Positions 46,391-57,962 of a stretch of 64,000 nucleotides of DNA are shown in pieces (within the stretch, counting starts at the first letter, position 1; every line of letters starts with the position of its first letter). A model generated the notes under the pieces. It worked only from the letters and a program-made list of their open reading frames with translations. It was not told where the DNA came from and made no database searches. The DNA comes from Dichotomocladium elegans. Lineage: Eukaryota; Mucoromycota; Mucoromycetes; Mucorales; Lichtheimiaceae. The position numbers were made by a program, and so were the translations under genes. The stretch is from assembly GCA_025716815.1 (NCBI GenBank), contig JAIXMN010000016.1, positions 186,001 to 250,000 on the forward strand, read 5' to 3'.

Positions 46391-48664
46391 GGTTCAGTTA
46401 AATCTCGGTAATGTCAAAGTTTGGACAGATGGGTGTAGTGTAATATACAAGCATCGTATGCGTTGGAAGGTTTTGTCGGGCAGATGGTAGGAGCGCAATC
46501 GCTTAGAGCAAAAGAAGAGAAATATATATAGATGGCGGTGGGATCAGAGGAGGGTGTAATGCATATGGCGAATCTAGCAGATCATGGCGATGGTTGTGCT
46601 CAAAGAGTGTTACTGTACAAGCTGAAAAGGAAAAGAAGGAAGAAAAGAAGAAGGATAGGAAGATAGGAGCGCGAGAAAATAAAATATATGGGCGAACAAA
46701 AAGAGCTGACGGACGCTCTACACACCCCCTCCCCCAATCTCTTGGGTCTTATTACACGAATGATCTAAGCAACGATAAAATGTTACACATTGCAACTTGC
46801 TTTGCTGCCGTGCCGTCCGCTCTCTCCCTTCCTCTTCCTCCTCGTCCTCCCCTTCCCACCTCCTTACACACTCTCGCCTTTGGGATCTTTGCCAGTCCAG
46901 TATGGAATTCCTATCGCAGTGGTAACAAATAGCAGCACTTTTTTTTTCTTTTCGATCGCTGTTGCACATGCGTTCTCCGCCCTCAAGCATGCTGTATGTC
47001 TTGATCGCCTCTCCCTCCGCGATCTTTATGTCAGCGTCCCTGACATTCGGGTCGAGCCAAAGGGAAACTTTATTCCAACCCCATCGCGACATTCATTAAC
47101 AAACAGTAGCCTTGATCGTGTCGTCTATACTATGTAGATATACTGTGTCTCGGCTAGACTATTCTATTTCTTTTTTTGGGGAGGGAGAGCACGCAACAAA
47201 ATTAGTTCTTGACACGTTTCATATGCTCATGTGAGATGAACCAAAAAAAAAAGGAAGGATCCGTTCCCTTATCAGCCCACATAGTGCACCAGCAAAGGGT
47301 GGAAGATGGTAATAACTAATTCGATGTGGACGTAGGATATAACACGCTGCTGCAAAAGTAAATTTACATTCGCTTCTATTCCCGGCTTTTTTGTTGTATA
47401 CATATATATATATATTGTGCAAAGGAATTGAGAATGATGGGCGTTGTAGGGAGGTGAGGCTGCTAAAAAGCAGAGCTTGAAGAAAATAATTCGAAGAGGA
47501 AGGGGGGGCTGGTAGTCGGGCCGAATGTTTTGACGGTACAAGAAGTGATCGATTGGTATTGCCCAAAGTCGGAACTGTTTGTCCGGTGGCATTCTTCATG
47601 CATAAGTCACCGCCACTCGTCTCTCGCAGCCATCCTTTTCTTTCTGGACATCGCTTCGTACCAAACTCATCCATAGTCCTTAGGAACTAACCATGATGGA
47701 AGAAGTGTATGTGTAATGTGCGCAACTGATCCGCACGCTTTTAAGCGGGATGCGAGCGTATCATGAAAGAGCAGCTGACGGCCGTCATTTTTGTACCGCG
47801 CAGGTGATACTAATGGTACGACATGGACATTTTTGAGTTGTTTATTTTATCATCCTCACGCATTACCTACCCCTCATACTAAAAACTTATTTACTTTTTT
47901 TTTTTGGCGCGCATCTGGTATTATATTTCATATGTAACATTAGGATTCTAGTAGATGTCTATTACTGCCCATGTACATGGATACACTAGAAGACGGAGCG
48001 AACGCTTATTCCCAAGACAATGAAAGAGGAGCAAGCATGTTGGTTTTTGCTGCTTAGGTTTAACAATAGACAGGACATTACTTGGTGAGCAGACGCTGTC
48101 CCGGCATATATTGCGAATTGATCTAGGCAACGAGAACCAGATGGGGATGTCGGTATGGTATGCGTCCTCCTCATTATAGCTATCCATTCATGGAAAGCGC
48201 CCAAAGCTTAATCAGGTAAGCGAGGAGGTTGCTGTGGATGGTTTAATTTGGGAGCGTAGTTCTAATCCACACGATCATATGAAAGGACACACCTCCTCTT
48301 ATTCCAAGCTGATGGAATACGTCACGTAAAAAAGAGGTGAGATGCTCTATGAACAGTCCCACACATCATATCTATCCCATCTATACGGCCAGAAAAGAAG
48401 TACACTGCGACCTTGATAAAAAGCTCAAGGCTGCACCTGTTGAACATGGAGAATAGAGCATTTTTTCTCCATTGTTACCTTACTGTTCTCATCAGCATAA
48501 GCATGTATTGTCCTACTTCTGTATCCTTGAATAAAGCCAAGTTGCATTCAACGGAGCAAATGTTTCTCAAGATGCTGGTCTTTGGTGGCGTCGCCTGTTA
48601 TCCACTTTATGGTTTCCACAAGCCGCCCATCACCGGTACCTCCCAGAAGCATGAGCTTATATCA
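46391..48664. other. Intergenic region
   Basis: Open stretches such as 46594-46932 (+) and 47674-47219 (-) show no domain. A (TA)n run is at about 47399-47415. A short plus-strand frame at 48413-48685 ends inside the MITE. No gene recognised. Confidence 0.5.
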
Positions 48665-48666
48665 TA

Positions 48667-48837
48667 CAGTGGCCGCCCGTTATAGTGATACCCTCGATTC
48701 CAGGAAATCGCATCACTATAGCGAATTATCACTATAACGAATTGGAATAAGCCCTACCCAGCAATTTTTTCTTCATAAACTGTATCGCTATATCGAATTA
48801 TCATTATAACGAATATCACTATAACGGGCGGCCACTG
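48667..48837. mobile_element. MITE, Tc1/mariner-pogo type, 171 bp
   Basis: Perfect 24-bp terminal inverted repeats (48667-48690 and 48814-48837), each starting CAGTGGCCGCCC from the outside, flanked on both sides by TA (48665-48666 and 48838-48839), the target duplication of the Tc1/mariner superfamily. The interior is AT-rich with repeated TATAACGAAT-like subterminal motifs, as in pogo/Fot-type elements, and has no coding capacity. Transposition would need a transposase in trans. Confidence 0.93.
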
Positions 48838-49179
48838 TACCTATGTCCAATCTTGTACTTATGATAAGCGAAAAATCCAAGCGAACTATAAAACTTCCGC
48901 TATTACCTGGTAAGGATTGACGAATGGCGGTATTGGTATCTTTGGTTTCACGCCGTTCGTGACCCCATTACAACATCGATTTCATCATCAGTTGATGATT
49001 CCAGCCTCCTTTGTTATTATTATACACTCTTTTTCAAAATCAAAGTCGCACTCTGCCAGTTCTGAATTCGCAGGATCGCAAAAATACAAATCGGCATTTT
49101 GCCCAGAAACCTTTACGCGTGATGAAAAATCGAATGTTCACATACATATGCGGAAAGATGTTGCACAAAAAAGCTTTCT

Positions 49180-50451
49180 CTTTTATACATCGTTGATGAG
49201 CTTGGCTATCCTGAACCTATGGACTATGCCATTGATGAGGAAATCTGCTCACTTCAATCCGTTTGTTCTCACCCTGAATGTATGCGTAGCATATCTTGGA
49301 AAGATAACCCTGATCTTACTACCACACACACTCCCAAGCGAAAGGATACATACATTCGAATGAAAGAAGTGGGGATCAAGCCCAATTGCACAGTGTTCAC
49401 TGACCAAGACAAGCTCAGATTTTTCAAACGGATGTTTGAGAAAGACTTGAAGGCATCAGCTACTGCAAAACAGCTAGGAATCCATGTTCGTTCAGCCCAG
49501 CGATGGATATTACAGTACGAAAATGACCCTGGCAGCATTTTTAAGAAACCTAAAGCAGAGGTCGTTCGCGCATTCTCAATGAAGAGCATTTTGGAATGCG
49601 TTGATGAGAATCCATCCATTGTCCTAGAGCAGCTGATGGATCAACTGCTCCAGAGAGAGATTCGAGGGTCTCAAAGTATCCAAAACGATGTTCCATCGAT
49701 TTATGAAAAGCGAATGCAACTTGTCATTGAAAGTGGCTCGGTTTCAGCCTGTAGGCAGGAGTAGCGATGCAAAAATCCAAGAGCGCCTTGATTGGGTGCG
49801 CAGATGGGACATGACCGACATTGACTTTAGGAAAAACTGCGTTTTTCTCGGATTCCATATTAATATGAAATCCAGCATGGCATGGCCCAAGAAAGGGACC
49901 CCTGCAGCGGTCGCAAGACCAAAATACAGCCATAATCTTGGGAGCAATCTCAACATCAGCGATCACTAAATGTAGCTTGAGACTCCCGCAGCCATCAACC
50001 AAGAAAAGAAAGAGGACAGGTCAATCTGAAGTTGCGAACAGAGGAACTGCAACTGGACATCATATCAGCTTCCGTAAGGCAACAACATGGATAAGTATGA
50101 ACATAGGAAGGGCCGTCATTTCGTAATGGATAATGCACCTATCCATACAGCTCAGGATATCTCTGAATCCATCGAGTCTCGATGATATCAATATGCTTAT
50201 TTCCACCATACTCGCCTGAACTCAATCCTACTGAGCAGTTTTGGTCAGTGGTCAAGAGCAAAGTTAAACGCAATAGGTTCTTGCAAAGCGCGACGTTGAT
50301 GACACGAATGAGCGAGGCATCCAATAGCTTAAAGCTGAACGATTTGGAAGGCTTCGTTTATCATTCTCATATGTGCTTAGTTAACAGCCGTACTGGGAAC
50401 AACTGTGATCCGACGACATTATTTTATCTTGTTTATGACATTTATTTTTGA
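49180..50451 (+). pseudogene. Decayed Tc1/mariner-IS630-like transposase
   Basis: DNA transposase relic. The N-terminal part (frame open to 49764) has a helix-turn-helix segment ASATAKQLGIHVRSAQRWIL. The following DDE region is broken across at least four frame changes: KIQERLDWVRRWDMTDIDFRK (from about 49770), GAISTSAI (from about 49938), KGRHFVMDNAPIHTAQDI (from about 50087, containing a catalytic Asp), and FPPYSPELNPTEQFWSVVKS (from about 50203, the final catalytic acid region). Where the first catalytic DES-type motif is expected, CVFL is followed directly by GFHINM, so it appears deleted. No terminal inverted repeats were found, and the end lies 29 bp from the YKT6 stop. Non-functional. 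Confidence 0.88.
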
Positions 50452-50479
50452 AAATAAAGTATAAAATCAATGTCCAAAA

Positions 50480-51407
50480 CTACATTACCACACAGCAAGA
50501 ATTGGTCTTCTTTGCGGTCTTGTAGAACATTTTCGACTGGCTGGAGAGCGCCTCCGACCGATCGACAAGTGAATCCAACTAAAACATAAGTTCCATAAAA
50601 TAAGTCAAAAGCCACGCCGACTTTTCCCCACCCACTCGATTATTATTCACCTTTTCACCACGTTCGAGAACGGATTCAATGGTTTTATGCTATACCGTTC
50701 ATTCTGTAAGCCTTTTTTGTCCAGATGAACCTATATTCCCTCAGCCTACCAAGATAGCCGTTGTCTCGTCGAGCTCGTTTTGCACGCGCATGATGTTATC
50801 CGCTTGCTTCGGATCCTGATATTTTGCCAGGTAGCTAGCAAGCTCAGGGTAATGCAGGGGGGGATTGAGTCGATCGGAAGGAAACTTAACAAGGAACTCG
50901 TCGAGGATCTTGTTGAGCAAAGAAAAGGCGACTCGAGATGGGTATTCTTTATCGCTCATGATAACACCATAAAAGCCCCGAGGATGAGCATAAACATGAG
51001 CCACGTTATCTATTCAGGGTTTTTTTTGTCATTCTTTTTTTAGTCGGTTCTACTGCGGACAGTGCAGGCAATTGTCGAGGGAGGGGAAAGAGAGAGAGTG
51101 TGTGTGTGTACGTGTGTGTGTAGAGAAAAAGTAAGAGAGCTGATACATACGTTCGCTCTCTATGCTCTGTCTTTGTCCAGAAGCTGTTCGTTCGGAAATA
51201 GTCCCTGCAGTAAAGTTCATGAACTCTTGGACACTAGCAACAAAAGCGAATGAGTTCATCCTAGCTTCATCCTTATTCGATTGCTGCCGCTGTCAAGTTT
51301 TACCTGCTGCGTTGAAAATAGCCAAAACTCGACAGATCGAATGATGATGCGAGGATTCGTGCTTTACTGAGTTGTTTGTCAAGAATGAGAATAGAATATA
51401 GCTTCAT
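50480..51407 (-). CDS. YKT6: YKT6, prenylated longin-domain R-SNARE, 5 exons
   Basis: Multifunctional R-SNARE for ER-Golgi, Golgi, endosomal and vacuolar fusion. Exons (minus): 51407-51304, 51233-51151, 51009-50750, 50689-50651, 50578-50480, giving 194 residues. The longin domain opens [12 protein letters not shown] and includes [15 protein letters not shown] and [24 protein letters not shown]. The SNARE motif follows: [18 protein letters not shown] with the zero-layer region [18 protein letters not shown]. The protein ends CCVVM: the final CVVM is a CaaX farnesylation box and the preceding Cys is the palmitoylated/second prenylated residue of Ykt6. Start at 51407 gives a family-like N-terminus. 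Confidence 0.96.
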
Positions 51408-51620
51408 CGCGGCAATGATGTGGTTTAAGCGAAGGAGAAAAAGAAAGGTGTTAGCACAAACGGGAGAAGCCCTTCCTTCGTCTTTGAGTCTCCGAATTCA
51501 TGTGCGTGCCGCGCTTTTCCACTATGAAAAAAAGCGAGGGTTATGGTTTTCTCAAATTCTCCTTTCTTTCAAACGGAAGATAGCAAGCGGTTAGGTTCCA
51601 TGCCCAAAAAAGATGGTTAT

Positions 51621-51621
51621 C

Positions 51622-51661
<40 letters not shown>

Positions 51662-51673
51662 CGTACACGCACA
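51621..51673. repeat. (CA)n-(TA)n compound microsatellite
   Basis: About ten CA units followed by nine TA units and ACGTACACGCACA, 215 bp upstream of the YKT6 start. Confidence 0.95.
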
Positions 51674-54050
51674 GAAAGAAAAGATGCATGTAACACAACA
51701 ATAACCAAACAAGCTGAATGTCAACCCCATCGAGCATTCACATGTCTCACACTCTGTTGTTCCTTACCAGACGCCACTCGCCAATTGTACAAACATAGAC
51801 CGAAGTGCCCGCCTCCGCCTCCTTTTTTTTTTTGTTAAAAAGAAACCCACTTGCCTGTAGATCTGACCGAGCTTGGTTTTGTGTGTGTTTGCACTTGGGT
51901 ATGCCATGTTGCATACCACGATGCCATTCAAGTTTCTCCAGAGAAGTCTGCGTGTGCTGCTTAGGGAACCTTATACTTGCTTGCTGAAAAGCACGCGTGC
52001 ACACAAAAACACACACATTAGAGTTCATTTAAAACGTGGGGAATTGCTTTGGGAATGGGTCGAGTACCACGATTTGCATGCCGATACATCCGTAGTTTTG
52101 GTTACCTTGACCATCCATCTGATATAACGTTCGAATTTGATATGTAGGAACGAAACCGACTCCATGGTGCATAAATCATTTATCATGCTGAACCAGCCCG
52201 AAATTCACACGGTGGCTTTATTCGTTCCATCTGCTTGCGTGAGGCAACGTTCTTTAAGTCCTACTATAGTCACTGTCCATGACTATCGATGCTGGTACGC
52301 GCTTAGATACAGCCTTCTGACAACAAGTGATGTACACAGGCAACCTGAAGGAATAAGGACGCTGCAGGTGTACGCAGTCCAGAGAGGGGTGGATACGCGT
52401 CGGCAGGACACGGAGGTTTCGAGCAGAGCAGCTGTCCGATGGTCTTACGATCACTCTTGCCTCTTCGGCAATGGCACGTTGCAACAGTGAATTTTTTGCT
52501 TGCTGTTTCTTCTGCCTCTCTACCACCTCAGGCGAGCAAGCCTGAGCGGGTGAGATGCAAAATCGCACATAATCTTCCATAAATTAAAGTTTTCCTTGTT
52601 TGTGCAGAAACGAATTTTTGGCACGCTGAATGTGTAGCCATACCTCGATTGGTGAAAAAGAAGTTTACGCCTTTGAGCTCATCAACAGATATCTCTTATG
52701 AGCAGGATGAGAAATAGCAATAGGCCTCGTTGGCTAATTGGCTCCCGAGTTTTCGTTTTGGGATTGTATATCTGGTGTGCGTAAGATACCCAAGGAAGAT
52801 GGTCTACTTTTTTTCATACATGCCAGCAGACAATAAGCTGGAGCTGAAACCCGAAAGGGGCATCATCTTCTCGGAGTGGTTACCCAGGGATTAGGATGGA
52901 AAATAAGAAAGGGCACATTAGTGGACATGGAGTAAGCTTTCGTGCACACTTTATCCATTTGACATGCTTGACGATAGAAATATTTCTACAAGAACGAACC
53001 CCCTCACCCGACAAACACACAGCGACACACGTATTTGAAAGCAGGGTCTTTAAAAACAACAGGGAGTGCGAAGGAAAAGACATCGTAAACATCCTATTTT
53101 GTGTATGGCTGTGCAAGGCAAACTGAGGCTATTTGAAACGATCATTGGGAACATTACTCGTAGATGGTGTTACATTATTCTCTTCTGAATTCGCTTTTCT
53201 TTTGAGAAAAACACCGTCTCCATGAAAAATGTGCCATCCTATGTATTCGTGTGTTTTTATTTTTACGACATTGACAATAAGAATAAAGAGATCAAGGGTC
53301 TCGCAAGAAAAATGAGAATCACATAGAGTGTGTGAGTTTAGGTTCGTGGACCGATCTATAAACACGCAGACGTCATTAATCCAATGTGGCAAATGCCGAT
53401 GTGCTCTCGAACTTTTGAAAGAGTGTTATAAAGCCAATTTTTTGCTTTTACCTTTGAAGATAACTCCGTTTCTTCGCATCTTTCCTGCACCATTCCTAAG
53501 TGGTTCGCTTCAACTGACTTGTCCCACTCCATTCCTGACTGTTTTCTCAACCTTTGGTTTTACACGATCTTTTTTCACAGCCAGTTTGTTCGGTTACCGT
53601 AGTCCAATATCCAGAGGGCGGAGCATGGGTGAAGAAAGCGACCTCCAGGAAACGCTTTATCGATATTTGCATTCGAACACATTCGCTCACTCACATATAC
53701 GTACGCGTAGCCTAAGGATCACTGCACACCTTATGACCGGCCCCTCTTTTTTCCCTTGAGGCGAATTTTTCATGCGCTATAACGAACACGGTTATTGGGT
53801 GCTAAAATTGTTACGAATACTTACTCTCTCTCTTTCGCTCGTGCTTGAACGTGGAGAGGTTTCTAAGACGTGGGAAAGGAGAGGAAAGGGGCGGATTTTA
53901 TCAACAGTCTACAGAAAAAGCCGAGCTATAGTAGACCCCGTTTCTTTTCTTTATTGAGACTGACGGTGTTTCGGGGTTACCACCGGTTTCTTATAAACGT
54001 ATTTCCGTGGAATCATTTTCTGGGAGGGTAGACTCGACTGTGATAACTGA

Positions 54051-54077
54051 ATGTATGTATGTATGTATGTATGTATG
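54051..54077. repeat. (ATGT)n tandem repeat
   Basis: Seven near-perfect ATGT units. Confidence 0.95.
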
Positions 54078-54281
54078 AGCTCAACGCGCCGCCACGGGTG
54101 TGGAGAAAGAGATCAAGATGCAAAAGGAATGGATATATGCACGCACGAGAAATGGATAAAAGATAGAGAGAGACGCTCCCCCGAAGAAGTGACTGATGAT
54201 ACGTTGTGTGGATTTATCGGTCGGACGCAGGCAATGGCAAGGTACTGTACGTAGCCATAAAGAAAACTGTTTATATATAGG

Positions 54282-54848
54282 CTATAAGAATAAGCCTGGT
54301 TTCTTCCAGAAATCCAATCCTTCTTCGAGTGGCGCATTCATAATGCTCTGGATGTCCACGTTAACGTCGAGGCCGGCTGCAAAATAGCCGCTTTCGTTGG
54401 CGGATGGTGTGCCATACCAGAAATCCTTTCCACCGTTGTTCTGTGGGACCATGCACTGTTGAAGGGTACAGTTGTGATCCATACCGGCTGTGACAGGGCC
54501 TCTGTCGCGCTCGGGAAAAGGATCACTTACTTTTTGTCCCCACGGATATTGCAGTTGTTGTTCTAGTAATTGCAGTTGTTGTTCTATTAATTGCAGTTGT
54601 TGCTGATGCTGCTGCTGCTGCTGTTGCTGCTGCTTCTGCAGACTAATTTTACGGCACTTTCTGCTGGTCTTATGTCGCTTGAGTGTATCCTTACGCCCAA
54701 AGGTGCTATGACAGATTTTGCATTGGTGCTCGCGTATTGTAGAGTGGGCTAGGGCCGTCATGATGTGCCGCCGAAGCTCTCGCTTTCGGGAAAACACGAC
54801 GTTGCATTGCTCGCATATAATATTGCTTCCTACAGACGGATGAAGCAT
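54282..54848 (-). CDS. C2H2 zinc-finger protein with Gln/Leu-rich domain
   Basis: Open frame of 188 codons. Two C2H2-like fingers near the N-terminus (CEQCNVVFSRKRELRRH...H, then CKICHSTFGRKDTLKRHKTSRKC, the last ligand being Cys), a poly-Gln run, then a Leu/Gln region built on a 21-bp tandem repeat (54548-54610) that encodes near-identical QLLEQQL/QLIEQQL units. The C-terminal 90 residues are acidic and aromatic (DFWYGTPS, GLDFWKKP). The ATG at 54848 may not be the true start: an acceptor-like TAG sits just inside (near 54830), and the related gene at 56.8-58.0 kb has a long 5' exon before its fingers. Likely a transcription factor; targets unknown. Confidence 0.75.
   Translation of the reverse strand: MLHPSVGSNIICEQCNVVFSRKRELRRHIMTALAHSTIREHQCKICHSTFGRKDTLKRHKTSRKCRKISLQKQQQQQQQQHQQQLQLIEQQLQLLEQQLQYPWGQKVSDPFPERDRGPVTAGMDHNCTLQQCMVPQNNGGKDFWYGTPSANESGYFAAGLDVNVDIQSIMNAPLEEGLDFWKKPGLFL
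54548..54610 (-). repeat. 21-bp tandem repeat (x3) inside zinc-finger gene
   Basis: Three copies beginning ATTGCAGTTGTTGTTCTA (third copy diverged at its 3' end), in frame, encoding Leu/Gln heptads. Confidence 0.9.
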
Positions 54849-56806
54849 TGAATTTAATGAAAGAGAAAGGTAGAAAAAATTTCGACAGATGGATATGAAA
54901 AAGGCCCTTTTTATACTCTTTTTTTTTCGGTTTCGGCGTCGCTACTGCTGTACCGATCTTGGCGATGTCGTACGAAACGGATTGTATCTTTGGTTGCCTT
55001 GGTTTTTGCCGAATTTTTTGCGGCAGCGATTCGAATAAGAAAGATGTCATACATAACGAGAGTGAGAGTGAGAGAGTAAGAAGCCGGTCAGCAATCATGG
55101 TTTTTACAAAGTACGCAATTCAGGCAGATCGAGATCTGCTACAGCCTAACGTTCCCTTCTCGGATAGATGTCATCTATTGCTACAACAGCCCCGTGTACC
55201 GTGTGTAAAATAAAGCAAGACCTATTCGTGTCAGTGGGCGTTTGAAAAGTCAGTTGATCAAAAAACTCTGAGGCCTGTTTACCTGCGCTATCGTATAGAT
55301 TCATTATCACGAACTTGCCATGTGGTCTGTTCATGAGGGGAGAAGATATACTGTTAGTGCAAGTTACGACATCTGACTTTGTACCATTCGCAGCAGACGG
55401 CTTCTTTTTTCCAAACAAACAAAAAATTAGCTAATGGAGCGCGTTGAATGACGATATCTCTGGATCCAATAACACTGTCTTCGATATATTTTATGTTATT
55501 GCTCAGTAGAAGGGGGAGGGAGTGAACACGTTGTTGACAAAACCGCGTTTGATACGCGATGAATTGGACATGGATGGCTTTAAGCAATCCGATTTTTGCT
55601 ATGGCAATGAGAGAGATGTTTCAATATGACCAAAACAAGGTTTTCACACTGTGTGTGCGTGTGTGTGTATTGTCGTGGTAGCGAGGTACGGGCAATGCCA
55701 ATTAAACGATGTTTTAGTTATCGGTAGAGTTCGGGATAGCGGTAGATAACTGCTAGATCAAATACGATTGGGTTGCTCAGGAGAAGAAGCATGTGGCGCA
55801 CTGATTTATGAGCTTGTTTATTTTCCCGGAGTCAATAGTTTGCTCAGAACGTACTCCTCCACAGGAAAGTTTTTTTTTTTTGTTTTGCGATGCAAACGCT
55901 GGACCTATCCTGGTTCATTGTATGGCAAAAGCCGCGATAAGCATCGGAGAGGGGTCCTTGACATAACATTGTGTGCAGGAAAAATCGTTTTCACGGGAGA
56001 AGAATGGATTTGGAAAAGTGGTGGCAAAACGTAAAAAAAAAGGGTCATCTGATAGACGTCTTTTGTTTTCCATTTGATGCTGCTCTCAGGATCGCTGTCC
56101 TTCACGCCCTGAACGCTTTGCTCCGCCCACTCCTGCAATAGGCATGACAAGTCGATGAAACCCGTTCTACTCATTCAAGTAATATTAGAATTGTGTATAA
56201 ATGGCTTTATAAATAGACCGATGGACACGCCAATGTGTTAGTAGATGGTAGCAAGCGTCTGGAGATGCTTTTCAATGAGCTGCATGAAAATGGACACAAT
56301 AGCGCCGCAGCTTTTCATGGTTTTCCGGGTGTCACCAGGCAAGGAACCAAATCCATCATTATTCACGTGCTCGTGGTAAACGATACGGTAGGAGATGTCA
56401 AAAGTGCCAAAAAGACGGATGGTTGAAGTTCCTTCTCAGCTGACAGCGGATGTTTTGATCCCCCACATTTAGCGTGTGGAGCAAAAACGAAAAGCCCCAC
56501 TGGGCGCGCCTCCCACACCTTCAGGGCGTTGCTCCAAGACCGATATACAAAAAAATATCCGCGGTTTATTTTTCCGACAGCATGCCTTCTCGCTGTTTAC
56601 ATAATATTGAACTTTTTTTCAGGAACACGAATGGCTCCTAAGAATATCTATTTCTCTTCAACGATTTTTCTATTGCCAATCAAACTCTGATCTCGACATC
56701 TTGTATGTATGTACGAATCGAGTCCATGGACAAATATAGACCTCTTGGCGGATGGTAAGTCTGCATCTCATATTTTTTTCAATGTATACATATATATAAA
56801 GCTGAA
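54849..56806. other. Region with possible unrecognised minus-strand gene
   Basis: Minus-strand coding-like pieces: a 60-codon open segment at about 56440-56255 containing TIRLFGTFDISYRIVYHEHV and SCGAIVSIFMQLIEKHL, followed by TACTAAC, a perfect U2 branch-site match; FIDLSCLLQEWAEQSVQGV near 56160-56100; and MNLYDSAGKQASEFFDQLTF near 55300-55240. They could be exons of one gene of unknown family, between the two zinc-finger genes. I could not fix splice sites. Confidence 0.35.
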
Positions 56807-57321
56807 TTACACGCTTTCTTTTCTTGGGCGCGTACGCCGACTACTGTTCGGAATAGCTCTGGCACTGCGTCTTCGTGGATGTCGCGGATTAGCATGAATA
56901 GCGCGCGTATGTCGAACAAGCGTGTCCGCTCGATGAAACGATACGTTGCAATACTGGCAGAGATACAAATTGTTCGCGGTATGGGCACGTGTCCTCTTCA
57001 AATGCCGGACTAGGTCTCGCTTTCTTGAAAACTGTTGACGGCAAGCTGGACACCATTGATCTCGTGATGTGTTAGGAGGAGGAGGGTCGCCTTCTGGATA
57101 CGCTTCGTATATGCTTTCTATGAGCCCGTCCTACCAAAAAAAAAAAGGTAGTGCGGATATGGATAAATAAAGCTAAAGCGACTGTTTGTTGGAACACACA
57201 CTTGAACTGAACAATAAGACATATGTCTACACTTACTCGCAGGTTGCTTTGCAGCGGTGGTGATGGCGGTGTCGCTGTGAGGGCAGACAAGACTGCCGTA
57301 TCGGTATCGGTGCGATCCTCA

Positions 57322-57352
<31 letters not shown>

Positions 57353-57668
57353 TCTGCTCTAGCAATGGGTAGGTATCCGAGGACTGGGTATCACTGTTGG
57401 CATCACCAAAAGATGATAGGGTCTCCTGACCGCTTATCAGGGCATAATTTGGAGGCGAAGAGTGTATGTTTATATGAGGCGCAGGACGCTGGTGTATGAA
57501 TGTGCTGCTGTTACGTAAAACCGATATATAGGGTGATGACAGAGACAGGTTCATTAATTGCTGTTCTTGTTCTGAGTAGTGGTGCGTATGATAGTTAAAG
57601 TGTATTGCATACTGAGGCTGAAGAGGAAACTGCCGCAGACGTTCGGCATACTCCGTATCTAGATAATA

Positions 57669-57703
<35 letters not shown>

Positions 57704-57962
57704 TAACACTCGATTGCGGCGTCGAGGTGTTGTAGGCATCATAAATCTGAGGCGGCTGGGTAAATCCATTGCACATGTATGGCAAATGGGGCATTGGGTA
57801 ATAGCGTGGCGTACGTGTTGGTTCCTGAGTGGAGTAGGTTGGTAGCGTTGTCATTGTGAGCGTCAAAGACGGGTATGCCTGCTCAGTATTATCACCGTTT
57901 CTGTTGATATCGTTCTGGAGCGTAGTCTGTCCGCCTTCAATGTACCCCACATGCCTATCCAT
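56807..57962 (-). CDS. Poly-Q C2H2 zinc-finger protein, 2 exons
   Basis: Exons (minus) 57962-57237 and 57130-56807 give 349 residues; the junction is in phase 0 with GTAAGT donor. The first exon is low-complexity, rich in Gln, Thr, Ser, Pro and Tyr, with two poly-Q runs (near 57670-57700 and 57330-57355). The second exon holds two C2H2 fingers: CPACRQQFSRKRDLVRHLKRTRAH and CQYCNVSFHRADTLVRHTRAIH, then a basic C-terminus (PRHPRRRSARAIP) that is a likely nuclear signal. The start at 57962 (MDRHVGYIEGG) is preferred over the upstream in-frame codon at 58001, which would add a hydrophobic run. Related to the gene at 54.3-54.8 kb. Confidence 0.88.

Larger units (their letters stand above)
51408..54281. 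other. Intergenic region without resolved gene
   Basis: A minus-strand open frame at 52580-52254 begins MEDYVRFCISPAQACSPEVVERQ with a helical QQAKNSLLQRAIAEEARVI segment; it might be an exon of a small gene but no family is recognised and no downstream exon was secured (a candidate piece lies near 52110-52040). A CA/TA microsatellite lies at 51621-51673 and (ATGT)n at 54051-54077. The rest shows nothing. Confidence 0.4.

Noticed and set aside
48667..50451. One composite transposon made of the MITE and the neighbouring transposase
   Set aside because: The MITE has its own complete termini and TA duplication, and no matching terminus was found beyond the transposase.
52720..52790. tRNA-like sequence (GGCTAATTGGC resembles an A box)
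   Set aside because: No B box and no cloverleaf-compatible pairing at the expected distance.
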